64,000 nt of DNA from Sordaria brevicollis (GCA_033439795.1 JAUTDP010000003.1:1736001-1800000); one strand, 5' to 3'; counted from the first letter of the stretch, positions 1-13,600 are shown. The notes: generated by a model not told the origin, from the letters alone. Made by a program: numbers and translations.

Positions 1-566
1 AGATGATCGTCCTTTCGCCAACATCATTGTCTGAACCGTTGGCACGCGGCGGACGAGCCACTGGCGCGCTGGCGAGTCACTGATGAAAGACAACTGACGC
101 TTGTGATTGTCACAGGCTCGACAGGCGTTGGCGTTGGGCGTTTGAGTGGCTCGTTGGCTCGGCTGTGGTGCTGTGGTGTTGCTGTCGGGCGGGTAGAGCG
201 GCTGAGCGGCAACTTTGGGGGTCCGTTGGCACACCTTGGCGCCACGGGTGCCACGGAATGGAGTCAACCCGTCGGTTGGTGCATCGCGATCGCGATGTCA
301 TTCAGTCATTGATGGGAAGTATCACGAGTGTTGATCTTCATTGTTGATTGATTGGTGCTGATTGAATCAATTGCTACCAACTTCTACGCCTACGAGCTAC
401 TACAACACCATGCAAGGGCATATCCAAGCCACGATCGCAGGCAAACACCAAGTGGTAATAGCCAAATCGCCTTCTATTTGTCTACCTAACATGACCTAGC
501 CCAGTATATGCAATCCTGACATTCCATCTATGATCGTTCGTTTGTCACTACTTTCTCCGTCACCAC
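1..566. other. Intergenic, 3' flank of the GH17 gene
   Basis: No gene is supported here. The short open frames overlap each other on both strands and show no family motif. The stretch lies downstream of the minus-strand glucanase and should hold its 3' UTR. Confidence 0.6.
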
Positions 567-1802
567 TTAGAGCATGGCGAAAACACCAACGAGAAGGGTC
601 ATGCCAGCCACAGCAGCGGCAGACACGCCCTTGACGGAGGTAGCAGAGCCAGTAGCAATGGAGCTCTCAGCAGGGGCGGTGGCAGAGCCAGACTCGGAGC
701 CAGTGCTGGAACCAGAGCCGGACTCATCATCATCAGAGCCAGCAGAGCCGGAAGCAGAAGAGCTAGGAGCAGAGACGCCGGTGCCGGTAGCAGTAGAAGT
801 AGCAGAAGCACCAGAGTCGGAAGCCTTGGGGGTGGTCTTGAAGGTAGAAGGGCAGGTGAGGTCGAAGCGGGGAGTGGTCGAGAGGTTCTCGGTGATAGCG
901 AACTTCATCTCGTTGTCCGGGTTCGAGTCACGGAGGTTGTACCAGAAAGTGGGGACCTTGCCGAACAGCTTGCGGCAGCCGACCTCCTGCCAGAAGAACT
1001 GGGCGTTCTTGACGGTAGCCTCGGCCTTGTCCCAGGTCTGGCCGATATAAGGCCATCCGGTCTCGGTAACCCAGACGGGCTTGCCGCCGACGGCAGCCTC
1101 AACCTTGTCAAAGGCGGAATCGAACAGGTAGCCAGAGTTCTCAATGTTGTTGCCCTTGCCGTCCTCGTAGTAGGGGTACTCGTCAACACCAACCCAGTCG
1201 ACGGCGTCAATGACGGGCTTGTTGGTGCCGTTTACCCACACGTCCCAAGTGTCGACGTGGCCGATGGGCACGTTCTCAAGGGCAGTGCCCTTGAACGCCT
1301 TCTTCCAGTCGCCAATAAACTTGACGAGCTCGTTGGGACCGGCACCAACGCCGGACTTGTTCTTGATGCCGGTAACCGAAACACGGTACAAGTCCTCGGA
1401 ACCAATGGAAGCACCGATGATCAAGTCAGTCAACTTCTTGCCATGCTTGCTAATGGCCGTCTTCAAAGCCTTGATCTCGGGCTCAATGGTGTCGGTACCC
1501 GAAGCCCACACACCAAGAAGGATCTTGGTGTCGGTCTCGATGGCCGCCTCGAACGCCTCAATGGGTTCGGAGATTTGCGAGTAGGCTTGGATGTTGGTGT
1601 AGAGACGCACGGCGTTGAAGGTGCCGGGGGCGTTCTTGAGGTTCTGAGCCGTCGTGAATTCTTGCACCCAGTCCTTCTTGAACTTGGCGGAGCGGTCGGC
1701 GAGGGTGTTGCCGGAGTTGAAACCGAGGTAGGCTTCGGCGGAGACGGAGGCGGCGGAGGAGAGGAGGGCGGCGGCGCCGGCGAGGAATTCGGTGGCGCGC
1801 AT
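567..1802 (-). CDS. eglC: GPI-anchored glucan endo-1,3-beta-glucosidase (GH17)
   Basis: Single-exon gene for a 411-residue cell-wall glucanase that would hydrolyse or remodel beta-1,3-glucan. Residues 1-22 form a signal peptide (MRATEFLAGAAALLSSAASV, then SAEA). The GH17 barrel follows at about 24-320: the proton donor is probably E135 in GASIGSEDLYR and the nucleophile E246 in WVTETGWP. Residues about 325-390 are a Ser/Thr/Gly-rich linker, and the last 20 or so residues are hydrophobic, the classic layout for GPI anchoring to membrane or wall. The length fits the fungal EglC family. The start is the first ATG after a CT-rich leader and gives an intact signal peptide. The symbol follows the Aspergillus family name and rests on domain order and motifs, not on an alignment. 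Confidence 0.93.
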   Translation of the reverse strand: MRATEFLAGAAALLSSAASVSAEAYLGFNSGNTLADRSAKFKKDWVQEFTTAQNLKNAPGTFNAVRLYTNIQAYSQISEPIEAFEAAIETDTKILLGVWASGTDTIEPEIKALKTAISKHGKKLTDLIIGASIGSEDLYRVSVTGIKNKSGVGAGPNELVKFIGDWKKAFKGTALENVPIGHVDTWDVWVNGTNKPVIDAVDWVGVDEYPYYEDGKGNNIENSGYLFDSAFDKVEAAVGGKPVWVTETGWPYIGQTWDKAEATVKNAQFFWQEVGCRKLFGKVPTFWYNLRDSNPDNEMKFAITENLSTTPRFDLTCPSTFKTTPKASDSGASATSTATGTGVSAPSSSASGSAGSDDDESGSGSSTGSESGSATAPAESSIATGSATSVKGVSAAAVAGMTLLVGVFAML

Positions 1803-1900
1803 TTTTGGTCTGGGGGTTTCGAAATGTGCTCGAGGGGCTTGTTGTGTTGTTTGTTTTCCTTGGAGTTGGAGGGAGAAAGAGTGTTGTTTTAAATGGTGGT
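1803..1900 (-). promoter_or_regulatory. Probable core promoter and leader of the GH17 gene
   Basis: Read on the minus strand, TTTAAA (1888-1893) is followed by a pyrimidine-rich leader and then by an A-rich context (CCAAAAATG) at the start codon. CT-rich leaders are common in well-expressed filamentous-fungal genes. The TATA assignment is only suggestive. Confidence 0.35.
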
Positions 1901-4518
1901 TGTTTGGATCCAGTCAATTAACGAATGTCTGTCTCACTACTGGCGTGGACGGGTTTTGGCTGGATTGAAGGAAGGGATGGATGGATGGATGACGAAGGAA
2001 GAGGAAGAAAAAGATGGGATGGAAAAGAAGGAAGCGGGAAGGGAAGAGATGAAATTGAAAAAGGACGGCACGAAGAACCCGGACACAACCAAAGAAAGGA
2101 AGCGGCAAGGTACGGTAGGGACGGGCAAGGTTGTGAGACTTCGCACTGTGACACACCAGTTCAGCTGAAGATGCAGGAACGAGCGCACCTAGGAGTTGGA
2201 AACGGGGACCCTTTTTCAGCGGAATGATTCACACTGTGTGCTGGAACGAAGGCATGGAAGACCGGCAACGAACTGGAATGCCCAGTGGTGACGCTCGTGA
2301 TGCTCGTGACGGAAGACAAGCACGCTCGCACGACAAGGAGGCCCAAACCAATGGACCTGGAAGATTTGGAACCACCACTAGAAGAACACTGTGGGGATAC
2401 GGGCGCTGTGGAGTCAACCCGAAATTGCCAAAGGCAGTGCTAGAGAGCAAGGGGGGCTTGTTGTTGTTTTTGTTCTTTTTGTTCGGAAAAGGGATTTGGA
2501 AAGGAGATCTTCTTTTCGTTTTCTCATCCTCGTTCAGAGGCGACAGAATGATTGGGACATCACTGACGGATTTTAACAGCAGACAATGTCGCAATGATCT
2601 TGGCTTGGGGGAAACCGATGGCAGCGAAAGAGAAAGTGTGCACCGTGCGCTCAGGGGCAAAACAAACCCGTCTCATTGGATCTGGTTCGGGCTCCGTGAA
2701 ATCTGACACTGCCACGCCGTCTTGGCGACTCCATACAGTCCACAAACGGAGGTTCCAACGGGGTGTCCTGGGTGCCTCCTGATGCACCGATCGTTGTTTC
2801 TCGCTTGGCGGGGAATGGAAAACACGAGCTTTTTTGGATTTTGGATTTGGGACACCAAAGGTCGAGACTGAGTTTATTGTTCATTGACGACGGTGAGATT
2901 GAGGGATTCCCCTTTGTTGCCTTCGACATATGGTCACGGGCAACAGTGACCATGAAAAAGGAGAGGCATCAGGAGGACATCAGCGGTTATACCCGTCTTT
3001 CCCAGGGGAATAGACAAGGCGAGAAACATTTCAAGGAGTCCAGACACAAAAAACCGAAATTTGAAGGTTTCTCGTCGTTCGTATTCCAGATCCTCTTCCA
3101 GGATTTCTGCCAGGAATCGGTCTCTCCAAGGAATATTTGAACCAGCACTACGAGCCGAACTCCAACCGAACCAAGCGGACTGTAATCCAGGTCAAAAGAT
3201 CCAGTCACAAGGTCTCGTTCTCAATCCTCGTTCGAAATCCTCGGGAGAAGCGAGTTCACAAAAATCATCGGGAAATCCTAGCGCACCCGGTACTAGGAGA
3301 CCTGGGAGACAAGAAAGACAAGAAAGAACCTTGCACTCATTCTGGGGGCATCCCATCGAGGAGTCTGCGAGCCGGCCGAGCCCATTTCCCGGCGTTATAA
3401 AAATAGCGCTGGTGTGGATAATCACAATCCCCTTGGAACTTCACAACAACTGGACATATCCTTGCGCATTGGAATTGTTCTTTCCTTCGAAGTCTCACGA
3501 ACATTTTCGCGCGTGTGTGAAGCCGGTCGCTGGCTCGCGGGAATTGCAAGTCACATTCAGGAACATCATAAGGCGCAATTATGTATAAAGGGGGACCAAG
3601 AGCACCAAGAAGGACCAAGACGGGGGACAAGGCAAACCCAAGACAAAATCTCCTTAAAACCCGTGAGACCGGTGTCCTTGGCTCCCGCTTTGGTTGTGTC
3701 GCTGGGTCGATTGTCTTCTTCCGTCAACGCAGTCAGCTTCGTCAATTTGTTTTCATTTCTGTCGTCGTCGTCGGTTGTCGATGTTTTTGGCCATGCATCC
3801 CGATGTTCGCTGCAATGTCAATATGGTTGGCGCTGACGCTGCAAGTTGGAGATGCGCTCCGATGCAGTCAATTGATGCACTCACTGCTGCACTCAGAATG
3901 CAGTCAGACGCAGGTCCAAACTTTTGTAACTTCCAAATGACAATTGTCAAATGGACGGGGAAAACAACCAACGACACCAACGAATGAAATTATAGACCGC
4001 CGCCGGGAATGTGGTGGTGGTCGTGAAACACAAACGTTTGCTATTTCCAGGAGTCCTTGGCTTACTGTGTACGGTGGGCGGCGGGAGGGGAGGGTAGGGA
4101 AGTGGAAGACTTTGAAACCGCCATTGACAGCCATTCGCAATGTTGAAATGCTGTGCGACGATGAAATCAGTTGGTTCAAAATGCAGGTCTCTGCTGATGT
4201 TTATTGCTGAGAATGTCTCGGGCTGCCCAGTGGCGATGGAGAAACCAGATTCGCAAGATCTGCTGCTTTGTCGAACTTCAAGGGTTTCGGTGCAGCTGTG
4301 GAAGTTTACGGTGCAGCGATTGAAGAAGTGTGTCTTCTATATCTTTGCCCCATCCCGCGGTTCATCGATGGTGATGGGTAAGGACCTGTCATTCGGGATT
4401 TGTTTGTTTGTCCGTCGTCCGGGAAACATTCAGGAGTTGGAATGCCGTCTCTGTGGAAAAAGTTCACGGACTCTGACAAACAACAACGTCGGGAATCAGC
4501 CCTATCAACACCGCCCGA
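1901..4518. other. Long gene-free stretch upstream of the GH17 gene
   Basis: About 2.6 kb of ordinary base composition without a convincing gene. The open frames are short, overlap on opposite strands and match no family I recognise. It may hold upstream regulatory DNA of the glucanase. The copia element begins at its right edge. Confidence 0.5.
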
Positions 4519-4523
4519 GCTAA

Positions 4524-4704
4524 TATCACAATACTGGGTGGCTGGCCTGCAGGGATAACAGGAGTGCACGTAACCTAAATAACCGAGGTCTGGAGTCTAA
4601 GGGATTTTTACACAATAGCCAGAGATCTACACGTCTACAGAGTCTTACACAATTACACACAATCAAGCCTTCTTTACTCCCCCAATATTATTACTATTAT
4701 AATA
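4524..4704 (+). repeat. 5' LTR of copia copy 1
   Basis: 181 bp, beginning TATCACAATACTGGG (ancestrally TGTCACA...) and ending ...CTATTATAATA. The outer three-quarters keep much of their GC content while the inner end is already AT-shifted, so RIP tapers off toward the element boundary. Confidence 0.9.
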
Positions 4705-7700
4705 ATTAAGAATTTCATCGATTCGCCTAAATTACGGCATTAATAACGTTAATAATAATAAAATTAACAATAACGATAATATCCTCGAAGATTAATAATA
4801 TTCGTTTTAATTCCCCTAAGGATTAGCCTACTTAAGAAAATACTTTTATTTCTTAAACTTAGAACCTAGGCCTATAGGAATATATTAATCCTATAAATCG
4901 CTAACTTTAATTAACGAAACCCTCTAAACCTAATATTCTCGACTATATTAATTAAAAACCTAAAGGAAAAACCGCCGCTAAAAAGAAAATTCGTTTTAAA
5001 GAGCTATTTAATATTATAATTAAATACAATTTCTATTATAAATATAATTATCGCGATTATATAATTAAGAAAAACGATTAATATATAAATTTAAAGGTAA
5101 TTTTTAATTTAAGGATTAAAAAAACCTAATTAAATTTATAAATAACCGAAACCGTTAAAAATCTATACCGCGAAATTAATTTTATTAAACGCTTTAATAT
5201 CTACGAATAATATAATAATTTTATTAAAACTATATATTTTAACGATCGAAAAATTAAAAAATAAATTAAAACCCAATTAATTTCTATTTTATACTTAAAT
5301 TATATTATTAAAGATTAAATTATTTAATTATTCTATTAAAAATAGATTATAACTCTATATAAGGCCCGCGGAATTTTTAGATTTAATAACCTAAATATTT
5401 AATTTATAAAATTCAATTATATAATTAAAAGAAATCCTTTCTCCTTATAAATAAATACATATTAATTTTAATATAATAAAGAATTGGAAAAAAATAATTA
5501 TATAAAAATAAAATTCCGTACTATTATTAAAAACTTTTGTAAAATAATAACGGTAAATTTTATTTAAAGTAAAGGCTAGTTAACCCCTCCGTTAAAAAGT
5601 ATAATATTTACGGCTATATTAAATAAAAAGCCCACTAAAAAGGATATTCTTAATAATAAAGAAAACCCTAATACGAATATTAAAAAAGAATAAGGAAAAA
5701 TTATAACCCTAATAAAAAAGAAAGGAGGTAAAAAAAATACGTCTTTTAAATTTATTAATAAAAAACGCGCCTCCTCCCCTCTTTAATAAATTTATAAAAT
5801 AAAACGTCCTATTTATAAATTTTATAATTAATTCGATTACGAAATCGAATTATATTATTACGTATATTTATAAATTGCTTTCGAAAATTAAATAATAAAT
5901 GAGGATATTAAAAAACGTACCGCTATTAATATAAAAAAGGATAAAAAGCTTAAAGAAATTATTCTCTAATTACGTAAATAGAAGGAAGATGAATTTAATT
6001 AAAAGTAATTCTATAATCGCTTAATAAATAAAAATAATTTTTTAATACCTATAAATTATTAAACTATATACTTATTAAAAAACTTTATAATTTTTAATTT
6101 AAATACAATAATCTATATTTTTAATAAAGTTAATCGATTTAAAGACTTTTCCCCTATAAATATAAACGATTATATATAAATTAATAATAACCGTATTCCT
6201 ATTAAAGGGTATAATACCGTAATAATTAAAATCTAAAATAATATAGGGTTAAAGGAATTAATCTTCCTTAATATCGCCCTAATACCGAATATAGCCTATA
6301 ATTTTATTTCTTTAAAATAATTCGAAAATAACTATATTTTCTAAAATTATAAAAACGGGTGCCTACACTCTAACCTTACAAATTCCCTAATTTACTACAT
6401 ATATTTTATTAATAAATAATTTATATTAGAATATATTTTTCTATTAAAAAATAATATTAACGAATTTTCTTTTATAATACATATTACTTCTAATTATTTT
6501 TAACGGAAATTATAAAAAGGTATAACCCTCCGTTAATACCTTTAATTTAACTACTTAAAATTAAATACACTCGCTAAATTAATTAAATAGGTTTATAAAA
6601 TTCGACTTAAGGGTTTAAATTTAATATACTATAAATTATATACTATAATTAAATTAAAATACTAAATACGTAAAGAACTTCGCGATTATTTAAAAAGTTT
6701 AAAATTACGCTTCGCTATCGATTTCTTCTTTTATAATAAAATTAAAATATAAAGTAAAGAATATTCAAATTTAATAATAATTATAAATCGATAATCTAAA
6801 TATATTTAAATATATTATTTAAATAACCGAAAAGCTAATTCTATATTAATATATTTCTAAAGCCTCTTTGCGGGCCTATAAACCTAATATAAAATCCTCC
6901 TTCGTATTATAAAATATAATAACGAAATGAATAATAATCGAAAGATTATAATATAATTAATTAAACGTAATATTATAATCGAACCCTCTATACTTTATAT
7001 ATAAGCGTAAAATAGTGGCGTAGAGCGCTTAGGGGGTATAATTAAAATTAAAGCAGTATTAATATATATAAATATAAATTTACCCGAAGTATTCTAACTA
7101 AAAATTATACGCGCAATTACATATTTCTATAATTTAATACCTAAAATAAATTATTATTAAAAAGCTCCTAAAGAAAGATTTAAATTATACTATAGCTTTA
7201 AAAACGATAATATACTACTAATAAATCCTTCCTTTATAATTACGTACTTAAAAATTTACAATTATAAAGCCTTTACTTTTATTACCGCCGTTATAAATAA
7301 TAAAGAAAGGATTAAAAAATTTAAAAGGCGTATATAAATCGGGTATTTAATCGGTTATTAATTAACGAATTAATATAAAGTTTAAAACCCCTATATTAAT
7401 TAAATTATAATAATATAAAACGTTATATTTAATGAAAACGAAATATTTCCGGGTAAAATTAAAGAAATTTATAAATCCTTATAAATTTCCCTTAAAAAAT
7501 TAGCTATATAATTAAAATTTCTTTATAATATAAATACCGCCGAAGTAAATTAATTAAAATTGCCGCAGGCTCTCTTAACGCTTAATTTTATAATTATAAG
7601 CTTCCCGACCGACGCGAACGAAACGATTAATACAATTAATATTTTAGAAAAAGGGAAATAAAAGGAAGAAGCGATCGTAGAATTATTAAAGGATTAGTAC

Positions 7701-8558
7701 TAAATATAAATAAATTAAATTTTATTAAATTAATATTACGAATTAATAGGCTAATTCTTATTATAAATATAAAGGTTAGAGATTCTAACCGAATTTCTAG
7801 AGAAATTAACTCTAATACCTTTATAATTAATTAATAATTTTTAAAATATAATTATAAACTTAGAGGATAAAGGGTATTATTCTATATTCCTAACCTTAAA
7901 TAAAATATTAATATCGTTCTTAATTAATAGATTTTTAAAATCTAATAAAGATTTATAACTAATTATAAATTAATACTTTAATTAAGCCGCATCTTTCTTA
8001 ACCGGATAAAGTAACCGTCCTATAAATCTTTAAAGAAATTAAATTATTAATTAAAATTTTTTAAAAGAGATACGAAAGAAGGGTATCGAAATCGATTTTA
8101 ATTATAACCCTAAATTAAAATTAATAAGGGAAAAGGTCGACCGGCTATAGAAATAAAGACTTTTAAAAACCCTCCATCGATTTAATTTCCTATTACTTCT
8201 AAAATATTATTAAGCGTTTAACCTTTATCTTATAGAAGAATTATTTAAAATTATAAAGAAGGAGTATTTAATTAAATATAATAAAATAAAATCCTAAAAA
8301 TAAGTAGGTATTAAGGATATAAATAGGAAGGAGATTTTAAAGTTATAATAAATCTACGTCTATAAATTTAATTAAAACAATAGATTTTAAAAGTATAAAA
8401 TTCGTTTAATAGTACGAAGAAATTAATAAATTAAGGATAGAATTCGCGAAACCTATACAATTACGCTAATAATTAGGTCCTTCTATATTTTTATAATAAT
8501 TATAGCCTATTTTAATTTAAATTTAATTTAATACGACGTTAAAAGTACCTTTATTAAT

Positions 8559-8619
8559 GAGAAAGTTTTTTCGCACTGCCCTAAATGTCTTTATACACTG
8601 CGGACCCACTTTTTAGACC
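8559..8619. repeat. Left terminal inverted repeat of the nested transposon
   Basis: About 61 bp, matching the inverse complement of 12067-12126 with one C/T difference, one A/C difference and one small indel near the inner end. The core CACTGCCCTAAATG is identical in both copies. Confidence 0.88.
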
Positions 8620-11600
8620 CTAGCGCAATAATTTTCTTATAAATTTCAATTAGTAAATTTGCTATTACATCGTTTTAAGGTTTGGTTATACTAAGGCAGC
8701 CCAAACCCTAGACCCAGACCCCAAACCCCAGACTATAGCGCACCTACCACTCCGACACATTTTTTATAAAATATTTCTACAGCGGTCTTATAAGGCACTT
8801 AGCGGTACGGTTACACTTTTATACGTCGTAAATCAATTAAAATCGTTCAATTAAAATCGCTATTTAATCGAATTTAATAGAGTTTAATATATTAATTTAT
8901 ATTAATTTATATATTATTATATTTATCTACGTAATTAATATATTTAATTATTAAAGTATTAGAGTATTAAAAAGGGTATTAGAGAGCCCTCTATTAATTC
9001 TACGTATTAATAATACGTACGTTACGTTAATTACCCTATATATTAATTAGAATATTCGCTAGTATACTTCTTCTATTCCGTATAATTTTATTTCCCCTCT
9101 CTCTTCCTCTTCTATTTTTATTAATATTATTACGAGGGCGACCTTTTCCTCTCCTTTATATATTAATTTAGGATTATTAATAATCGGCGTTATTTTTTAC
9201 CTTTAAATTAATTCCTTTTTAAATAAATATATTCTATTATATAAATAACGTTATACGTATTAAAATTATATAATTTTAATTAATTTTAAACTATTTATTC
9301 CGGTTAAAAATAAGGCTATTACGGCTTCGACCCTTAGAATTTTATAATAATATACTTTAGAATTACGCTAATATAATAGAGGGAGGGGGAATTCGAATAT
9401 CGATTAGCGCAATTAGGCGGGGAGTACGAAGATTACTAATAAAGGGCGTAGTATTACGAAAGCGACTTTTAAGTTTTATTACCTTATTAAATTCTTAATA
9501 CCTTAAATACTTATCCTCGTTAATAAAATTTCTATAAAGTTATTAATATAAATAATAATTTATTTTATTTAATATAAATAATTATTCTCGGTCGAAGAAT
9601 TATTCGAAAATAATATACGAATAAAGTAAACCAAATTGCGTAATAAATTTGCCCGTATATAATTCCAACTCGTTTAGGTTTAGTTTAATCGCCGTTAATA
9701 TAATACCAAATATAATATAATATTAATATATAACCTTATTAAAAGCGGTTTAGCTAATCTTCTTAGCGGTATTAATTATTTATAATACGTTATTATAATT
9801 ACGTTTAGTACGTTTTATTTATTTTTCGACTTCGTTTTCGATATTATATTTTTAGTTATCGATTAGCGTAAAACTTTACGTAACGGCGGTAATTACTATA
9901 TTATTATTTATATTAGGATTATAATTAATTTATTATAGATTATATAAGAGGGAATATAGTTAATTATAATTTTACTATTTACGATATTGCTTTTTAGGGA
10001 ACGATTCGCTAATTTAATAAAGGATATAGTATAGTAATTAAAATTTAACTTCTTATTAACGTAATAAGTCGCCTACTCCTCCTTTAATATTATATAAATC
10101 TTTTTAAAATATAATATAATTATTATTTATTATAAAAAATAAATATAAAATTTCTCCTAAATAATATTAAAAACTTCTTTTATATATAAATAATATACGT
10201 ATTTCTAAAGTTCGTAAAAATTAAACCGTAAATATTCTACGGTATTAGGCAAAGGATCCAATACGTTTATACTATTTACTAATCGATTTAAACTATTAAT
10301 AATTTTTATATTTTCTTCGTTAAACTCTTCGAAGGTAATTATATTATTAGGAGCCGTTAGTTAGGTAGTCGATTATATTAATGCCGATATCTATTACTAT
10401 ATTTATATAATTAATTAAGCGGTATATATATTATTAACCCGGGCGGCTATTTATTTATCCTATTTTCTTTTAATATATAAAATTATATTCTTATTAATAT
10501 AAAAAATATATATTTAGGATTTAGCGTTAAAATAAACCCTCTTAACGGCAATTCGTATTATATAATCGTAATTTATAATAATAATATTAAATTTATTAGC
10601 GTAAATAATTTTACGATAAGCGTTAACCTAATTTATTAATTAATTAAATCCCTTTTACCGCTCGTTATCGACTAAGCCAAAAATATAATTAAAAGTATAC
10701 TTAATACTATGTATATTAATAATTTAGAAAAACGCTAAGCCTTTATTATTGGTTTTATATATATTATTATATATTTAGACTTATAAATTTTCTTTCTATA
10801 TTTATTCTCCCTATAAATTACTTTAGAAGAGTATAATTAATTTAGTTTATTTAATATCTTATTAATTAATTTTAAAGTAGACCTTATATTCGTTAAGGAG
10901 TTTTATTATTTATTAAAATAGGGTATAGCCGGCTTTAATATCCGTTTTAAACTTATAACGAAGGTTAATTAATTAACGGAAAGTAAAGTAAAGGTCTAGG
11001 AACCGTTAGTGTAATTCGCGAACTATCTTTTTATTAGGTATACCCGGCCGATTAATATATATAGCGATTAGAGCTTTATATTTAATTTTAAAGACCGAAT
11101 AAATTAATAACTTTTTAATAAGTAAATAATTATAAATTTTATAACTTTTTCGGAATTCGAAAATTTATTTCCTATCGTTATACGGTAGAACTTTAATATA
11201 CCTATATTATAAGTAACCTTATTTAATTATTAACGTTAAACGAAAGTAATTTTCTACTTTATAAAGTTTATTAGCCGAATATATTAATTCGTAGTATATA
11301 TATCCAAATCCTTTAATTAATCCAATAGAACGACCTTTTATAATACTATATTTAAGACCGCGTAATTAAAATTAGACCGCTATTATTAATTCGTCGAAAG
11401 TACTATACTAAATATTAAAAATAAAGTAATTATTATATTTATAGCGGGTAATAGTTTTAATAAATTTATTAATTTCGTTATTATAATTATTTTTATTAAT
11501 ATTTATATATTCGATATTATCGTCGCTAATTTCGATAAGATTTATAATTTAGGTTAATATAAGTTCGAAGGTATAAAGTATTTAAATATTGGGTATAAAA

Positions 11601-12066
11601 ATATTAAACTCTAAAATATTTTATACGAAGGGAGGATTAAAATTAAATTTAAGGTCGAAGAGCGTAAGGTCGATATTTATATTATTTACAACGTTATAAT
11701 CGCATATACCCATTGGGTCGGTTATTTATAGTATTATAATTAACGGGAAAAATATATAGAAAAATAATAGATTATTTCTTATAATCGATTAGATTAGAAC
11801 GCTTTATTTATTTTGGATATTTAATAATACGCAACGTAGTATTAATAAATTATTTAATTACGATATAGTAATATATATAATAGCGATTAAAGTTTTAAGG
11901 GGGAAGTAAAATATATATTAGAATTTGGATAAATTTAACTAATTTAATTAAGGTAGCCAATATAATACGACTACGCAGTCTTGGCGCGTAATACGTTAAA
12001 ATTTAATTTAAAGTACGGGAGGGAGCGGGAGGGAGGTTAAGCCGACTAATCAGATTGCGCGACAAA

Positions 12067-12126
12067 GGTCTGAAAGTGGGGCCGCAGTGTATAAAGACAT
12101 TTAGGGCAGTGCGAAAAGACTTTCTC
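12067..12126. repeat. Right terminal inverted repeat of the nested transposon
   Basis: Inverse complement of the left terminal repeat. It keeps GC-rich stretches such as GTGGGGCCGCAGTG although the DNA between the repeats is almost pure AT. Confidence 0.88.
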
Positions 12127-13600
12127 TTATTAATACCTTATTAAATAAATTAATTTATATACAAATTCCTCTTAAGTATTAAAAGAAGGGTTAAATAATT
12201 TAATTACTTCGAACGTTATACAAGCTATATAAATTACTATTCCTATAATAATAAGAATTTATTAAAATCTTTATAATTATAAATATATCCCCTATCCCTT
12301 CTAAGCTTAATATTTTAATTAAGGATAATATATTCCTCTTCTTCTATATTAATAATATTATAATCGCTTACTTAAATAGGGATAAAGAAGTGGCTATAAT
12401 TAAAGGGGTAATTATTACCTTTAAGAAAAAATATTAATTAATTAGCGGAAAGGAATTAAAATAATTTTTAGGAATTAAAATTATTTATAATTATAAAAAA
12501 CGATTAATTTAATTATTATAATATAATTATATTAATAAAATTATAAATAAAATTAAAGGGATAAAGAAATTCTTCTAAACCCTTATAATTAAAGAGGAAT
12601 TAATCCCCTACGAAAATAAAGTACTATTATACGAAATTATTATTTATTAAGTCAAAATCGGCTTTATCCTTTATATCGCTATTACTACGCGCTTAAATAT
12701 TATTTTCCCTATCTCTAAATTAATTCGTTTTAATTCGAACTTTAATTTAATATACTATAGGGCTGCAAATTGCGTCCTTCTATATTTATTATCAATTTAA
12801 AACTACGCTCTCTAATTAAATAAATTAAACCGTTAGGATTTCTACGTAATAATTAATTCCTCCTTTATAAATAATTCCTTTAATTATAAAAATTCTTAAA
12901 CGTTTATTTTAAAACTCTTAAATATAATTATAAATTAACGAACTAATAAATAAAATACAATAATTATTTCTTCTATAGAAGTAAAATTATTATCCCTAAA
13001 CCAAAGTACTAAAGAAATTATCTACGCCCGCCGTTTATTTAACGAACTAATAATAAAATTCGACTAAAAAACTACGCCTATAAGTTATAATAATAAATAA
13101 ACGATCCGTTTCGTTATTAAAGAGGGTATACGCTTAATAACTAAATTAAAGTATATAAATATTTATAAATATTAATTACGTTAAATATAAGAAAGGAAAT
13201 TTATCGATATTATTTATATCCCAATTAAGGAGTAAATCGCCGACGGCCTTACGAAGAATCTCGGGCCTATAGATTACTACGTATCGATAGAGTAATTAAG
13301 ACTTATAAAACTCTAACGGCTACCGATTAAATTACTAAAAATTACGAATACGTTTATTATAATAAAAATATTTAGAAGGGTAATAAATTTAAAAGATAAA
13401 GATTAGGAAGAATTAAAGGATAAAGAAGCTATAAATAAATTAAATAAAAGACTTTACGATTTATTTAAAAGCTAACGTAATAAATAAAAATTTTAAAAAA
13501 ATATTATTATATTAAGAATAGAAGTATAAAATTCTTAGAAGATTATAAAGCATTTTTAGGTAAATTTAATATTAATCTATAGTATAAATTTAAGGGGGTA

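Larger units (their letters stand above)
8559..12126. mobile_element. Nested DNA transposon with 60-bp TIRs and 8-bp TSD, hAT-like, RIP-damaged
   Basis: The element starts GAGAAAGTTTTTTCGCACTG and ends with its inverse complement. The inverted repeats match for about 60 bp with few changes. It is flanked by TTATTAAT at 8551-8558 and 12127-12134, an 8-bp duplication whose second T and seventh A fit the usual hAT target preference. At 3.57 kb it has the size of an autonomous hAT, but the interior is so RIP-mutated that I could not recognise a transposase. Superfamily assignment therefore rests on duplication length alone; other 8-bp-duplicating elements (P, KDZ types) are not excluded. It interrupts the copia element between integrase and reverse transcriptase. 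Confidence 0.72.
6955..13100 (+). pseudogene. Decayed copia gag-pol (integrase, RT, RNase H remnants)
   Basis: Conceptual reading of the plus strand shows copia landmarks through the RIP damage. Near 6975-7060 is a relic of the integrase segment (EPSILYI, then NSGVERLGG). Near 7240-7460 is the integrase C-terminus (IGYLIGY, NVIFNENE). The reverse transcriptase box reads FFYINNIII near 12340-12370, where the two Asn are Asp of the catalytic YxDD turned by G-to-A. RNase H relics follow near 12670-12790 (PISKLIRFNSN, YYRAANCVLLYLL) and 12960-13050 (EVKLLSLNQSTKEIIYARR). The frame is broken by many stops and by the nested transposon at 8559-12126. The gag region upstream (4705-6950) is too degraded to assign. 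Confidence 0.85.

Noticed and set aside
574..1892. Plus-strand open frames of 158, 124 and 211 codons across the GH17 gene
   Set aside because: They are antisense shadows of a gene with clear signal peptide, catalytic motifs and GPI tail.
4705..13600. Possible CRISPR-like or structured arrays in the AT-rich DNA
   Set aside because: Apparent repeats are simple AT runs produced by RIP. A eukaryotic chromosome with LTRs and introns also makes CRISPR implausible.
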